From Diabrotica undecimpunctata (taxonomy: Eukaryota > Arthropoda > Insecta > Coleoptera > Chrysomelidae): DNA of 64,000 nt. The position numbers and the translations under genes were made by a program. Shown piece by piece: positions 30,459 through 40,400 of this stretch. Location: positions 76,765,935 through 76,829,934 of the forward strand of contig NC_092809.1 of the NCBI RefSeq assembly GCF_040954645.1, written 5' to 3'. The notes beneath the pieces were generated by a model. The model was not told the origin of the DNA, did no database searches, and saw only the letters and a list, made by a program, of their open reading frames with translations. Each line of letters opens with the position of its first letter. Position 1 is the first letter of the stretch.

Positions 30459-30733
30459 TGTTATGAACATGCATTCGGCGTGGCCCGTGTAACGGTTGCA
30501 TCTCGAAAGCGACTAGAAGTTTCCAGCGATGTATGGAGCGCGGGAGGGATCGACCCGTCAAATAGGCGAATTAGAGGTGGGATACTCCAGAATGTTCTAG
30601 TACATAATTAAATTTATATATAAACATACCTTCTATGAGTTAAGTTAGTCTTTAAGATATAATCGTGCTGTAAACTTATAAATAAATATATTTATATAAA
30701 TTCGAACCGCTCGTTTTATTTAAAAACGTTACA
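30459..30733 (+). repeat. 3' LTR (275 bp)
   Basis: Starts TGTTATGAACATG and ends ACGTTACA, the same length as the 5' LTR. The differences I counted by eye are few (for example at the equivalents of 28649, 28660 and 28795), which suggests a fairly recent insertion. Confidence 0.88.
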
Positions 30734-30815
30734 ATATTTTACACAACGAAAATTTATACCCTTTTCATTTTACAAAGATACAAGCACTGTCACAAGGAGA
30801 TTTTGCTGCTTCTAA
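30734..30815 (+). pseudogene. Same DUF4817-type transposase, continuation after the LTR element
   Basis: Reads NILHNENLYPFHFTKIQALSQGDFA, the block expected directly after the linker at 28600-28640 in this transposase family. It is then cut off by PLE-type sequence at about 30816. The continuity across 28644-30733 supports the LTR element as a later insertion. Confidence 0.6.
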
Positions 30816-31040
30816 AGAAGTCGCTATATGTAACAATAAAACACTGAAATCTTTGTTTTCAAAACTTCCACAAAATTTATTAAAAAATCTTATCACTACA
30901 GCTGTTTCGGGATAGTGGCTTTCTCGAATGATCTATTTTTGGTACGCGTTTACACTTTATATTCTTTGACGAAATAGGTTGAGGAGGGGAGAACTGTTTG
31001 TCTCAAGTTGGTCATTCAGGATTATGTCTGTGTCTACACA
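30816..31040 (-). mobile_element. PLE 3' fragment (same family as 57240-58410)
   Basis: 30816-31035 aligns with 57270-57480: AACAATAAAACACT, TTTTCAAAACTTCCACAAAATTT, the stem motif GAGAAAGcCACTATcCCGAAACAGC on the minus strand (30905-30928) and GGGGAGAACTGTT. The motif's stem is mutated here relative to the 57-kb copy. It ends where it cuts the DUF4817 transposase. Confidence 0.75.
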
Positions 31041-31149
31041 GGCATAATTATTAGGTAATAAAATATTAAGTTAAGAATTATGGATATTTGTCAAGGCTGT
31101 AGACAAGAATGGACAAGATTTTTTCTACTTAAAAAAAGGTTTCCTAGGC

Positions 31150-31565
31150 TAAAATCAACGAGGACATCTTTGTAGGTTCACAAATACGAGATTTGATAAA
31201 AGATAACAATTTCGAAAGACGACTAATGACTTAAAAAAAGGGCATGCACCTTTTTTAAAAAGTGCTTAAAAACGTCAGGTACTATAAATATGATAACTAC
31301 AAGGAATATGTGAACAATCTACTGAAAAACTATAGTGATTTGGGCTGCAACATGTCTCTTAAAATCCATTTGCTTGATTCCCACTTAAACATGTTCAGAC
31401 AAAATCTTGGAGATGTTAGTGATAAACATGTAGAACGTTTTTATCAAGATTTTTCAATTTTAATGTAGTAAATACCACAAGGAAACCATACGTGATAGAA
31501 AAACAATTATAAAAATTTTGGATTCAGTATAAAAAGTACTATAAGAAGCAGTCAATATTTTTTTT
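31150..31565 (+). pseudogene. Second copy of the unnamed transposon-associated protein
   Basis: Reads DIFVGSQIRDLIKDNNFERRL (broken by a stop and shift at about 31230), then an open stretch 31262-31468 with YKEYVNNLLKNYSDLGCNMSLKIHLLDSHLNMFRQNLGDVSDKHVERFYQD. It shares the first block with the minus-strand copy at 21440-22850 and supplies the block missing there. The flank 31470-31560 matches the reverse complement of 20420-20510. Highly conserved LGCNMSLKIH and GDVSDxHxERF motifs mark the family. The biochemical role is unknown to me. Confidence 0.7.
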
Positions 31566-31754
31566 GTTGGTCAGTGTTATTCTGGGAATAATATATTATT
31601 TTAACGAAGCCGAAATTTTCGCCTGGTCTGTAAAGAGCAGTCTTAAAATAAACATAAAATATGTTTTTCATACAGATAAAAAATTCTTCTTTTTCTTGTA
31701 TGTAGGCTTTAAAGCCTGTTTCTTCTTTAATATTAGCCTCCTAAATTGTTTACA
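31566..31754. other. No recognisable gene
   Basis: No supported feature. Confidence 0.3.
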
Positions 31755-32615
31755 TTATCGCAACATCTTTTTTTTGGTCTGCCAATACTTCTTCGTCCAT
31801 TTGGTGACATCTCGTGCTATTCCTTTTATCCTATCCTCTGCCATTCTAGTAATATGTTCGTTCCACTCCTGTTTCCGTTTTGTCACCAATCCATTGAAGT
31901 CTCTATATTGCATGTTCTTCATTTTTTTTTTTTCGTTTCTCTCCCTATCCAACAGACTTTTCCCTAATATTCGTTTGTTATGTTTATTCGTATGTTTGTT
32001 TGTTTGTTATTCCCGAATGTGTCTTCCGCCGCATTACTTGCTTTTAAGCTTTGTTGTTGTACTTCTTCTTCAACATCTCCGTAACTAGTTTATCGTAGTA
32101 TTTATTCCCAGATATCTAAACATTGCTTCCTGGTTTTATTTTCCCATCAATTTTGATTTTTTATCGTAGTGGGTATTTAGATGTTGTCATACATTTGGTT
32201 TTTTTCTGCTGATATTATCATATTGTATTTCTTGGCTGTTGTATTGAAGATATGTGTTAATCGTTGGAGCTCGTCTTCTGTCCCGGCGATTAATGCGGCG
32301 TTGTCTGCATAACATAATATTTGTATTTCTTTATTCCCCATTCTGTAACCATGACCTTTACGTACTGCTTGTATTATTTCGTCTATTATTATATTAAAGA
32401 GAAGTGGGATTAACGAGTCACCCTGTCTGACTCCGCTTTGTACTGGTATACACTGTGTTTAGTTTTCCATTTATCTTTGCCTGTATCCGATTATGTAAGT
32501 AGATGTTTTCGATGGTCTGTATAATATTTCTTGGTATGTTTCTTTTATATAGTAGGTGTAACACGTCTTCGACTTGGATGCCTTTGTCAGGTCTATAAAA
32601 CATAGATAACAAATT
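31755..32615 (-). pseudogene. RTE-type LINE, reverse transcriptase 3' half (broken)
   Basis: On the minus strand from 32615: MLSMFYRPDKGIQVEDVLHLLYKRNI, YLHNRIQAKINGKLNT, then after a stop and shift SLIPLLFNIIIDEIIQ, ILCYADNAALIAGTEDELQRL. At the 3' end comes RKQEWNEHITRMAEDRIKGIARD. The catalytic YADD reads YADN, and a stop follows TKRSQTG, so it is dead. The region 31960-32200 linking the two parts is badly degraded. Confidence 0.75.
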
Positions 32616-32975
32616 TATTGTAAATAATACAGCTTTCGAATAATAACAATAATGAATTCAGCATTTTGTGAATAATAGTAAGTAGTAGTAGTAGTAGTAG
32701 AAAAAGAGTATAATGTATTCATTCTTTTACAGCATATAGATAAAACAATATGAACTTACCAAATCCGATGCTTCATCCTTCCCAATTATATATCTGAATT
32801 ATTACTCACCTGAAAAGAAAAATTCGTTAATATACAAATTATTTACTTGCAATTTTATAATAAATACACACAGTTCTTTTATACTGAGTATTATAAGAAA
32901 AAGGGAGGTGATTTCTTTTAAACGAAACTTTTAAGAGACAATTTATTCGATCGTATTTTAATATAAAATTTAATG
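32616..32975. other. No gene; short (AGT)n run
   Basis: AGTAGTAGTAGTAGTAGTAG at about 32681-32700; otherwise nothing supported. Confidence 0.5.
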
Positions 32976-33723
32976 CAATTACTACTTTTAATGGGAATAA
33001 CCCACAATTTAAGTTTAAACAAGTTTATTTCTGACGTTTCGATTTCCACTTCGGAAATCGTTCTCGAAATACAAAAAAATAAATTAAACAAATTTTGATT
33101 TTGTGTTCCTTGGTGAAAAATTCTTATAATAATTTAATTTTATCTGACAAATTCATATTGTCAATTCAGACATACATTATACATTTTAAAAGTAGACGAT
33201 TTTAAAATGATACTGTCAATGTATTGCTGAGTTGCGTTCCTGGGACGACTTTATTGTAAGATCATTCGATTACATGAAATCAACTTTATAACTTAAGAAT
33301 ATCCGTATGAAAAATCAAAGCATGTGGTTCGTCTTTAAAAAGACAACCACATGCAATGATGACAGTAAAATTCTCCTGTTAGTGATTCCACAGTAAATCA
33401 TGAAGAATTTTTTTCGTTCTTCGTTGCTTTTTGTGTAGATGCGATGAAGTGAGTAGTTTTTTTATTTTTTATTAATTATGCTAAATGAGGCCAATTCCGT
33501 CGCAAATTCCTAGGCAGAATGCAGTAGGATCTGGTTACCCTTATTAAAAGAGGAAATCAATAAAAAGAAAATACCACTATTAGTAAGTAAATAACATATC
33601 GAGGATACATCATTTATGTTTAAATAAAATACATATAAAATCAGAATTTGGTGTTTATTGAGAGTAAACGAAAAAATAAACTAAACTAAAATTGTGGCTT
33701 ATTCCCATTAAAGGTAGTAATTG
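32976..33723. repeat. Element with about 50-bp terminal inverted repeats and a PLE-type stem motif
   Basis: The left end (32976-33025) and the reverse complement of the right end (33670-33723) share CAATTACTAC, TTTAATGGGAATAA, CCACAATTT and GTTTA. Just inside the left end, the minus strand carries GAGAACGATTTCC, a loop, GGAAATCG and AAACGTC (33033-33068), an 8-bp stem with the GAAAC side as in other PLE termini. No ORF. It could be a nonautonomous element, or two PLE ends in inverse order. Confidence 0.55.
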
Positions 33724-34374
33724 GATTAAGATGCCTCAAGAAAATAGCTTCAAAATAATATAAAATTTAATATAAAACTGTAGTGGAAATGTAACACTGC
33801 CAGAAAAAAAAACGAAGTTAAAGGAAACAAATACACCACTAATAAATCCAAAACTATCCATTTTTTTGTTTGTATAATTATGTACAACATAAAAAATATT
33901 ATTAAAATCCGTTTTGTAATCATATTATTATGGTTCTGAAACGATTTTCTTGTGGCATCGAAACATTTTAATTTAAATAAAAAACTCTACAAATTTAATT
34001 TCTCTACTACCAAATGTCACTACAAAAAAAAGCAATTTCACAAGCAATTGTTCCAGACCATCAGTTTTAGCCTTTATCTGTAAAAAGATGCTCCAAATCG
34101 ACATCTATTACATTTTCTCCCAAGAAAAGCGAAAAGCTGACTCCGTGAAAAAATAGATTTTTATATATCGTCGAACACTAATACATTGATTATTCGAGAA
34201 GATTTCTTATTATCTAAGATTAATTGTAGTTATACTCTGAAAAAAAAAGAAATATACGAAGCGGATGAACTAGGCCAGTCGAGTGAAGACTGGTTGGAGT
34301 CCGATGAGGTTTTTTCAACATTTTTATGGGTGAAATGTCAAACAAAATATTTTGGATTTTTTATATATATATTT
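33724..34374. other. No recognisable gene
   Basis: The 16-bp string TAATATAAAATTTAAT occurs at both 32960 and 33760, just outside the two ends of the preceding element. Nothing else supported. Confidence 0.4.
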
Positions 34375-35100
34375 AGGGATTCTACAGTATTCACTGCCTT
34401 CCCTCGCTCAACCGTTTCCATCTCTCTCTGTTGTTCCATTCTCCATCGTTTAGTCCTCTCTTACTCATGGCGTCGTCTACTTCGTTCTTCCAGGATTTAC
34501 GGGGTCGTCCTCTTTTCCTCCTTCCTATGGGGCTCCATTCGGTTATTCTCTTTATCCATCTGCTGTCGCTAGTTCTTCTTACATGTCCATACCACTTTAG
34601 TCTTTTTTGTTCTATATATGTTAGTATGTCTGTTTCTATTGACGTTCTTTGCTTTATTTCGTCATTACTTCTCCTATCCATTCTTGTTACTCTGCAGCAT
34701 CTTCGCAATCATTCCATCTCTGTTGCTACTATCTTATTGCTGGTTTTCTTGTTTATGATCCAATTTTCAGCCCCATATGTCATAATACTTCGCACTAATT
34801 TTTTATAAATCTGCGTTTTTTTCTTCATATTTAGGTGTCTATCCCACCATATGTTAAGTTAGTTAAGTTGTCGGATTGCTGTTCTTGTTTGTCCTAATCT
34901 TTGTGTAATTTCTTCCTCTGTTGTTGCCTTTTTCGTGATTATAAACCCCAGGTATTTGAATTTATCCTTTCCTTTGATTGTTACGTTGTCATCAATCTGT
35001 AGATCTTCTATGTCTTCTTCACTTGTAGATAGGTACTCTGTTTTCGCGAGGTTAATATCTAGGCCAGCCTTTAATTTTTTCTTAAACATAAAAATTTTGT
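34375..35100 (-). pseudogene. RTE-type LINE, C-terminal region of reverse transcriptase
   Basis: Two open stretches, 34859-35089 and 34391-34708, read on the minus strand as GLDINLAKTEYLST, FKYLGFIITKKATTEEEIT, then MKKKTQIYKKLVRSIMTYGAENW, MECLRRCCRVTRMDRR, RLKWYGHVRRTSDSRW and RKRGRPRKSWKNEVDDAMSKRGL. This is the post-catalytic part of a LINE reverse transcriptase and its C-terminal tail. One frame change separates the two. The 3' end abuts TATATATATAT at 34363-34373. A second, short copy of the same 3' end lies at 35335-35411. Confidence 0.8.
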
Positions 35101-35129
35101 ATCTTAATTACGATTGAGCTACAATTTGG

Positions 35130-35232
35130 ACTAAGTAGCTAGGGGCAGACCTTAAACCAGATCGACTGATGACATCAAGCGAATGGCTGGTACACCTAAG
35201 GGAGGCTTACATCCGACGATGATGATGAATTA
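35130..35232 (+). pseudogene. LINE 3' end with (GAT)n tail
   Basis: Reads [14 protein letters not shown] followed by stops and GATGATGATG at 35218-35227, which resembles the C-terminus and tail of RTE-like LINEs. Too short for a firm call. Confidence 0.45.
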
Positions 35233-35234
35233 AA

Positions 35235-35334
<100 letters not shown>

Positions 35335-35411
35335 GAGATTCTACAGTATTCACTGCCTTCCCTCGCTCAACCGTTTCCATCTATCTCTGTTGTCCCATTC
35401 TCCATCGTTTA
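35335..35411 (-). mobile_element. Short 3' end of the same LINE as at 34375
   Basis: 77 bp almost identical to 34377-34453. Both copies end in GAATCyCTrAA followed by TA repeats on the minus strand, so the (TA)n tract sits exactly at the LINE's 3' tail. Confidence 0.8.
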
Positions 35412-35478
35412 GGCATATATGAAATATTGTCAATATAAACTTAAAAATAAAAACAACAAAAACATGTCCCAACATTAC

Positions 35479-35575
35479 CTCCTGAGCCCCCAGACACTAC
35501 ACTGTTCACTATTCTACTACAGTATTGCAATACTGCAGTGAGTAGTAAACAGTGTAGTGTCTGGGGGTTCAGGAG
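35479..35575. other. 97-bp near-perfect palindrome
   Basis: The left arm 35479-35527 and right arm 35528-35575 are inverse complements over 48 positions with about 6 mismatches or gaps, mostly near the centre. The outer 27 bp match except for one position. There is no loop at the centre (TTG|CAA). It lies about 30 bp before a PLE-type stem motif. Confidence 0.85.
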
Positions 35576-35602
35576 ACTGAGGAGACTGAGACACCAGAAG
35601 CC

Positions 35603-35632
35603 CCGAAGAAGACATCAAAGAGGATGTCGAAA
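35603..35632 (+). other. PLE-type stem motif
   Basis: CCGAAGA, one A, GACATC (35611-35616) pairing perfectly with GATGTC (35623-35628), then GAAA and GCTCGG. It has the same layout as the motif in the tandem array, with C instead of T in the CTGANGA box. Confidence 0.5.
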
Positions 35633-35639
35633 GCTCGGC

Positions 35640-36660
35640 ACAGTGACAATCGACGCGGTTTAACTCTGGTGAGCTTAATATTAATTTTTGTAATAATATT
35701 AATCTTAGTTTTAGTTTTAATTGTGCTAACCGCGAAACTTTTCCGAGCATTTAATGCTAATTATAAAGATTTTTCGGCTATGAAGATCACGAAAAAGTTC
35801 TTCGTTTGTAGACAGAAGCATTAAAGATTAACCTTTATATTGTAGAAGAAGACACTAGGGATTTTAGTAAAACAATTGATAATGCGTTACAATTAAGGAC
35901 TCTCTAACTTTTTATATAATTTATAAATTTTTAATAAAAATACTTTGTGGAAACAGTATTGTATATTAGAAGTAAGAATTGATTTAGATTGTATCTATCG
36001 ATTTCACTATATCGATTCACATTTTCGCCTAATACTAAGACTATAGATATCACAATACGTTATTGTAATTCGCATAGTGCGTAACTCCATTTTTTTTTTC
36101 AAATATGACTTTTTGCGCCATCTGGTACAACGATACCATATCTTTAGCCTGAAAAATACCCATCTCTGCAGCATTTGCCGTAAGCACAATGCTTATCTTC
36201 CGCCATTCGTATTGGTTGACGCAAGTCAGTAGTTGTTCTTGAACTTTATCGCAAAAATCTTCAATTTTTGCTTAAATTCTGCCTGTTGTTTCATCTATCA
36301 TAAGAAAGGTAAGTCTATTTTTTATTATTATTTATGCAATAATCGAAAAAGTTTAAGAATGACTAATATAAATTAATATTTATTTACGTTTGGATATACC
36401 CACTATACGCCAAACTGAAAAGATAACACACAACGGAGATACGAATATTTTCACAATAAATATGACTAGTTTTTACTGTTATTAAACAATTTTAATTTTT
36501 ATTTGTACAGATTTAGTGTTTAATAATATGCATACCTATTTTAAGTCAGAGTAATTGTTCTCTCTAAATAAAAAAAATTCTGTGTAAAGTTAATTTCTTT
36601 TTTTTTCATATTAAAGTAAAACGTAAAATAAGACTACACATTTTATTTTTGTTATATAAA
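35640..36660. other. No recognisable gene
   Basis: A minus-strand frame at 36007-36189 and a plus frame at 35624-35824 carry no motif. ATAAGAAAGGTAAGTC at about 36300 resembles a splice donor but has no supported exon. Confidence 0.4.
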
Positions 36661-38800
36661 TGGCCAAAAGAGCACAGGATTATAAACCTTCTACCAGTGC
36701 CGTGAAAGTTAGACAACACTGAAAAGAGGACCCTTTTCAAGTTAAAGAGCCTGATTTAGACATCTTTACTCTTGCTCTTGCTTCATCCATGAAACAAAAT
36801 ACCATCGAGAGTGTTATTACCGTGCAAACAAACAGTATGTAGCCAAATAACAAAAAAAACGAACTGCCAAGACAATAAAACGTCCAAAGACCCGGACTGC
36901 ATAATCATGGAAGTAGAGATGGAAGAAGAGATAGGTAGCTTTTTGAAGAATTTAGGAGTAATGAAGGATGTAAAGAAAACGATCCGAACAACAGTACGCT
37001 GAATCCAAAAGAATCAACGAAGCATTCAAGGTCGTCTAAAAGGAGTAAAACAGACAAAAACAAATGGAGCAAACACGAAAACTACAAGAATAGAGAAAAT
37101 GAGCTTAAATATCAGGGAAGAAAAAGAGAAAATGATTCATGGAATTACAATATAGAAAAGGCGGCAAAAACTATGAAACCTCGTTGCAATTGCAAGTTAA
37201 GTAGGGACTACAAGACAAAATTGAAATATGGTTCTATTTTTGACAAGGCTAAAAACGAAATATTCGACAACTTTTGCAGAAAAACTTGGGGTGGGAAAAA
37301 AACTTTTGTGAATACATTAGTAATTGTGAAACCTACAGAGACGAGACGAGAGAAGGGGAGAACGTGAAATATTTAGAAGGCAAACATCGACCGAGTTTTA
37401 TTTAAACGCTGAACATAATCGAATACGAGTATGCAAAAAGATGTTTTTAAATACACTCTGTATTGGAGAAATTGCCATAAAGAAGAGGACCACAGAAACA
37501 GTTACAGATAATAAGCAAGTTGAACAGCAGCCGAAAAGCGGAGAAGCAATAAAAAACTTAACAAATTTTATCGACAAATTACCCAAACTTAAGTCCATTA
37601 CTGCAGGACAAATAGTTCAAAGTTATACTTGGAAACAGTATGGCAATCAAAAGCACAATTATATAGAGCATACTGCAAAAATTTTGCTGGGGAAAATAAT
37701 ATAAAACCCATGTCAAGAGCCACCTTTTCCATAATTTTCGATCAGCAAAATCTATCTTTATAACAGCCTCAAACAGGATAAGGTCGATGTTTGTGTAGCT
37801 TTTGAAACAAAGAATATTTCGCAAGATGAGTACAATTTTCACATTCTGCTGAAAAACGAAGAACATCAAGAAAAGGTTACTGAAAAAGAATCAAATAATG
37901 AAGTTTTTACAGTTGATTTGCAATATGTGCTACTCTGTCCAAAGTCCAATGTGAGCTCTATCTATAACAAAACAAAACTTACCGTAATTTTACGATTTAC
38001 GGTCTAAAACGTCAGCAAGGTGAATGTTTTTTGTGGAATGAAACAGAGGGTCGGGTAACAGCTAATGAGTTTGCAACCATAATAGTGAATTTCCTCAAAA
38101 AGAATGAGGCCAATCCTCGTGATAAAAAAACTAATTATATTTTGTATAGCGATGGTTGCGCTGCGCAAAACAGAAATTCTGTGTTAGCAAGCGCCCTCTT
38201 TAACTTAGCAATAGAAAAAGATTTAACTATAATATACACCGTCGAATAGTGACACATGTCAGTAACCAGTTGTTCTGAAGACCAGTAGCACCAATGCAGC
38301 TTAATTTTAGTAAATACTGTCGCACACCAGGTAAGCCTAGAAATCAATGTATTTATACAAAACCTAAAAAGTATAAAAGCCTAAAAACTTTATGAAACTT
38401 TAGGAACCAGCAATATTTAGTATTTTATTCATAGAAGACATCCAAGAAACATTTGAAAAAACTCTATTTTTAATTTTTGTAGATCACAATCAGTACTAGT
38501 GAGTTGATCTTACTCTTGCCTTTTTATTCTCTTAACATTCTGGAATTGGCCTAGCGGCAAAATACCACGAAAAGAATATTCATTGAAGGAAACCCATGGC
38601 AGGTTCGTAATTATAAAAGTAGGAAGTTTTCCAGAAATTGAAAAGATTTATTCGAACGGAATAAGACGGACGAGCAGTAAAAATATTTTTGAAGCGTCTT
38701 TTTTCACAAAAAGTTCAGTGATTAATGATTATTTCTTTGCCTTTGAAGAAGTTTGCTGTTGCGAAAGTTCTATTTCTCCGGAAAGGGGTTAATTAGAGAT
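36661..38800 (+). pseudogene. Degenerate repeat-family protein with DGCxxQNxN motif
   Basis: Starts with ATG at 36661 (MAKRAQDYKPSTSAVKV) and runs with many stops through KPRCNCKLSRDYK, FRKTW-like and FSIIFDQQNLSL blocks. It then enters an open stretch (38031-38249) with WNETEGRVTANEFATIIVNFLKK and NYILYSDGCAAQNRNSVLASALFNLA, followed by KYCRTPGKPRN and, near 38590, GNPWQVRNYK. I recognise the YSDGCxxQNRN block from a multi-copy arthropod protein family that looks transposase-like (Asp in a beta-strand context), but I cannot name the superfamily. At least ten in-frame stops show that it is dead. No inverted repeats were identified around it. Confidence 0.55.
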
Positions 38801-39448
38801 TAACTTCTGGACGTAATCGTCAGTTTCGAAAGTTATTTGTTAAAAGATGTTTATAATAAGAAAATGTACGAGTTTCTCAAGATATTAACGGCATAACTTT
38901 AGTTTAATTAATCTTTCTGCAAATAATTAAACATAAAAGTTTTGTTGATAGTTTTTAAGAGAGTTATTTCTTCTGATTTCCTCCTTTCAAGCTTTGTTTA
39001 CTGGCAAATCTATTTCTGTGGTTAGTAAATTGAAGCTGGCATTTATAATTCTTACGCATAAAATGTTCTGTTCCTTATTTTTCTTCCTTTTTATGGAATA
39101 TGTCCTCCTTATTCCCTCTCCCTTTTAAAGTTTGTCATAAAAGGACAGGTAAATTCAATTTAACACTTTCAGTGCCGACGGTACACACCGTTCGCCATCG
39201 GCTAATGTCGAACGGCTCACCATGTGCGTCGAGTGCATGCTGTGCATGTGACTATTTTCAAGTAATATGGGTCTGTCCTTCGTTAGAAATCAGTTAGTCA
39301 GTTCTGTTTTCGTCAGCCATTCAGATATATTCTAAAATAAATACATGCATTAGCGGTTTCGGAATTTTGTGATTTATTATATATATAGTAATAAAACGTA
39401 ATGTTGCAAGACCGTCTAGTTCGAAGCGTGCATGCGCAGAACGAGATG
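38801..39448. other. No gene; possible piggyBac-type end at 39159
   Basis: TTAACACTTTCAGTGCCG at 39159-39176 looks like a TTAA plus a piggyBac-type end, and the following 150 bp are GC-richer than the surroundings. No partner end was found in the window. Confidence 0.3.
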
Positions 39449-40075
39449 TTTATATTTATTCATATCGTGTCGATAAACAAGAAAACAGTGGAACCTGTTT
39501 AATTTACTAGTTATTGTTGTTGAAAATAAACTAATTATTCATGAACTTGTCTGCAGGTGGATGTTTTCCAAAGTTTAAAATAGCTTAATTCTTCAATACT
39601 CTTCCAGTTTAAATCATAATGTTTTTCTATCAATTTTCTAACATCAACTGTTTTTTCTTGTTTTACTTGTAAACTATACTTTGGTATTATACCAGGGCAA
39701 AACTGGCCCATGTTTCTATGCTTTTTTATGACTATTTATATTTATTCATATCGTGTCGATAAACAGGAAAACAGTGGAACTTGTTTATTTTACTAGTATT
39801 TTTGTTGAAACTAAACTAATTATTTATGAAATTGTCTGCAGGTGGATGTCTTCCAAAGTTATCTTGTTCAAAGATATGTTTAAAATAGCCTAATTCTTCA
39901 ATACTCTTCCAGTTTAAATCATGTTATTCTATCAATTTTCTAACGAAAACGGCTTTTTCTTGTTTTACATGTAAACTATATTTTGGTATTATACCAGGAC
40001 AAAACTGGTCCATATTTTTATTCCTTTTTGTGACTACGTATATTTATTCATATCGTGTCAATAAAGAAGAAAACA
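39449..40075. repeat. Tandem repeat, about 290-300 bp unit, two copies plus a partial
   Basis: TTTATTCATATCGTGTC occurs at about 39454, 39742 and 40045, so the units are about 288 and 303 bp. Each unit also shares CTGCAGGTGGATGT, CTTCAATACTCTTCCAG and GGTATTATACCAGG. The copies differ by substitutions and a 20-bp insertion, so the duplication is old. Confidence 0.85.
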
Positions 40076-40084
40076 GGCAGGTGT

Positions 40085-40400
40085 CTCAGTATTCTAGAGT
40101 ATTTGAATTTTTGTATTTCGTGTAGGCGTCGGGTTTCTATTTGCATTTCTCTTTTATTTCTTTTCTGAACCATGGTATATTGATGTTGTTTCTTTTGTTC
40201 GGTATGACTTTGCGTTTTCCTAGAGCTTCTGTTTCTGCTTCTTCAAAGTTGTTTTTAATTTTCTCCCAGCTCGCGTTTATATCTTCGATGTCGTCTATTT
40301 GTTTCAGCTGTATCTTCTGTGCTAGTTTCTTTGGTACATTTCTCTTGTAAAGTCGTTCCAGAGTGATTCTACATTAAATTTTTCTTCGGTGATTTTAGTG
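40085..40400 (-). pseudogene. LINE ORF2 linker between endonuclease and reverse transcriptase
   Basis: Minus strand: KFNVESLWNDFTREMYQRN, then in another frame KKLAQKIQLKQIDDIEDINASW, NNFEEAETEALGKRK, NINIPWFRKEIKEK. The PWFxxEIK pattern after a basic helix is typical of the segment between APE endonuclease and reverse transcriptase in RTE-type LINEs. No catalytic domain is included. Confidence 0.6.

Larger units (their letters stand above)
28644..30733 (+). mobile_element. Gypsy-type LTR retrotransposon, internally deleted
   Basis: Two 275-bp LTRs (28644-28918 and 30459-30733) start TG and end CA and differ at only a few positions. A primer-binding-site-like TGGTGTCA follows the 5' LTR after two bases. 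A purine-rich tract, AAGAGGGGAG, precedes the 3' LTR. Only 1540 bp lie between the LTRs, against 4-6 kb in full elements. Flanking 4-5 bp do not match, so the target duplication is decayed or lost. Confidence 0.88.

Noticed and set aside
31564..32088. 174-codon plus-strand frame rich in Phe/Leu that looks like a membrane protein
   Set aside because: Its 3' half is antisense to a recognisable LINE (KRKQEWNEHITRMAEDR). The hydrophobicity comes from reading Lys/Glu codons backwards.
34186..34808. Two long plus-strand frames of 128 and 125 codons
   Set aside because: Largely antisense to the RTE-type LINE C-terminus at 34375-35100.
39159..39176. TTAA plus piggyBac-type end word
   Set aside because: Only one end is visible and no transposase remnant lies nearby, so it is not called as an element.
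40141..40350. 69-codon hydrophobic plus-strand frame
   Set aside because: It is the complement of a LINE linker region coded on the minus strand.
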